5,854 bases of DNA from Treponema sp. Lineage in GTDB: Bacteria > Spirochaetota > Spirochaetia > Treponematales > Breznakiellaceae. Under the pieces are notes generated by a model, which did no database searches, was not told where the DNA came from, and saw nothing but the letters and a program-made list of their open reading frames with translations. Within the stretch, counting starts at the first letter, position 1. Every line of letters starts with the position of its first letter. The stretch covers positions 1 to 5,854 of the forward strand of contig JAISRD010000118.1 of NCBI GenBank assembly GCA_031273835.1, given 5' to 3'. This document shows, piece after piece, positions 5,562 through 5,854 of this stretch. The position numbers were made by a program, and so were the translations under genes.

Positions 5562-5854
5562 ATGGTGCGTATCGAAGTTATGGAAGAGCAAAGCCCTGAA
5601 AAAAACGAAAGCCCCGGGAATCCGAAGGGCGGGGTTCCCATTAGGATCATGGACACCGCCCTGGACCTTTTTTCCCGCCGGGGCTACGAGGGGACGGGGA
5701 TTCAGGAGATTGTTGACGGGGCGGGGATAACCAAACCGGCCCTGTATCACCATTTCGGGAACAAAGAGGGGCTGCTGGGGGCGATAGTCTCCTCTTACGG
5801 CCGGCAGTATACCGGCGCCCTGGCGGAGGCGGCGGTTTACCGGCATGACCTGGT
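5562..5854 (+). CDS. TetR-family transcriptional regulator, N-terminal part (cut by window end)
   Basis: Ninety-seven complete codons are visible and the frame is open at the right edge. The TetR-type DNA-binding domain covers about residues 27-73: IRIMDTALDLFSRRGYEG (helix 1 and turn), TGIQEIVDGAGITKPALYHHF (the helix-turn-helix, about 45-65) and GNKEGLLGAIV. The ligand-binding domain lies outside the window, so the inducer is unknown. The first 25 or so residues are polar and outside the conserved domain, so the start is uncertain. The ATG at 5562 would lie only about 6 bases after the predicted transcription start and has no ribosome site. The in-frame ATG at 5580 has a slightly longer leader and a poor GAAG. 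The gene is divergent from the Hpt operon and probably regulates itself through the palindrome in its promoter. Confidence 0.9.
   Translation, partial: MVRIEVMEEQSPEKNESPGNPKGGVPIRIMDTALDLFSRRGYEGTGIQEIVDGAGITKPALYHHFGNKEGLLGAIVSSYGRQYTGALAEAAVYRHDL

Noticed and set aside
5466..5846. 126-codon minus-strand open frame opposite the TetR gene
   Set aside because: It is antisense to the clear TetR helix-turn-helix and to the consensus promoter, with no family similarity.
1..5854. CRISPR array, tRNA, rRNA, insertion sequence or phage genes
   Set aside because: No regularly spaced repeats, no recognisable RNA gene sequence and no transposase or phage-like protein were found.

Overview
The window reads as ordinary chromosomal DNA of a bacterium, most likely a spirochaete of the Treponema group (possibly the termite-gut clade). 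This is an inference from protein style, gene content (a DUF342/FapA-like protein, a stand-alone Hpt next to an HD-GYP response regulator, a spirochaete-like Pgi) and moderately high GC. No rRNA, no tRNA, no taxon-specific marker and no database search backs it. Strong AAAGGAGG- and GGAGG-type ribosome binding sites and sigma70-type promoters are easy to see.

Layout from left to right. Positions 1-151 hold no confident gene: there is a block of nested inverted repeats (11-82) and a near-consensus leftward promoter (104-131). A DUF342/FapA-like gene (152-1585, minus) is divergent from pgi, glucose-6-phosphate isomerase (1722-3302, plus), across a 136-bp spacer. That spacer carries the pgi promoter, a 10-bp tandem repeat and a possible tiny leader ORF in front of the DUF342 gene. 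pgi is followed after 24 bp by a flavin reductase-domain gene (3327-3875, plus), probably co-transcribed. That gene abuts, tail to tail with no spacer, a two-gene signalling operon on the minus strand: an Hpt phosphotransfer protein (4963-5304) and then a receiver plus HD-GYP response regulator (3876-4970), which overlap by 8 bp. At the right edge a TetR-family regulator begins (5562 onward, plus, cut by the window end). It sits behind an exact-consensus promoter (TTGACA, 17 bp, TATAAT) with a palindromic operator-like sequence inside it.

How the genes may work together: Hpt and the HD-GYP regulator look like the last two steps of a phosphorelay controlling cyclic-di-GMP breakdown, with the kinase encoded elsewhere. 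Pgi is central carbon metabolism. The flavin reductase would supply reduced flavin or act as a flavoredoxin-like electron carrier. The TetR regulator probably represses itself and perhaps genes beyond the right edge.

I do not see a clearly new biological system here. The points most worth a second look are the regulatory DNA in front of the TetR gene, the compound hairpin element with its leftward promoter at the left edge, the Hpt/HD-GYP pair, and the leader ORF before the DUF342 gene.
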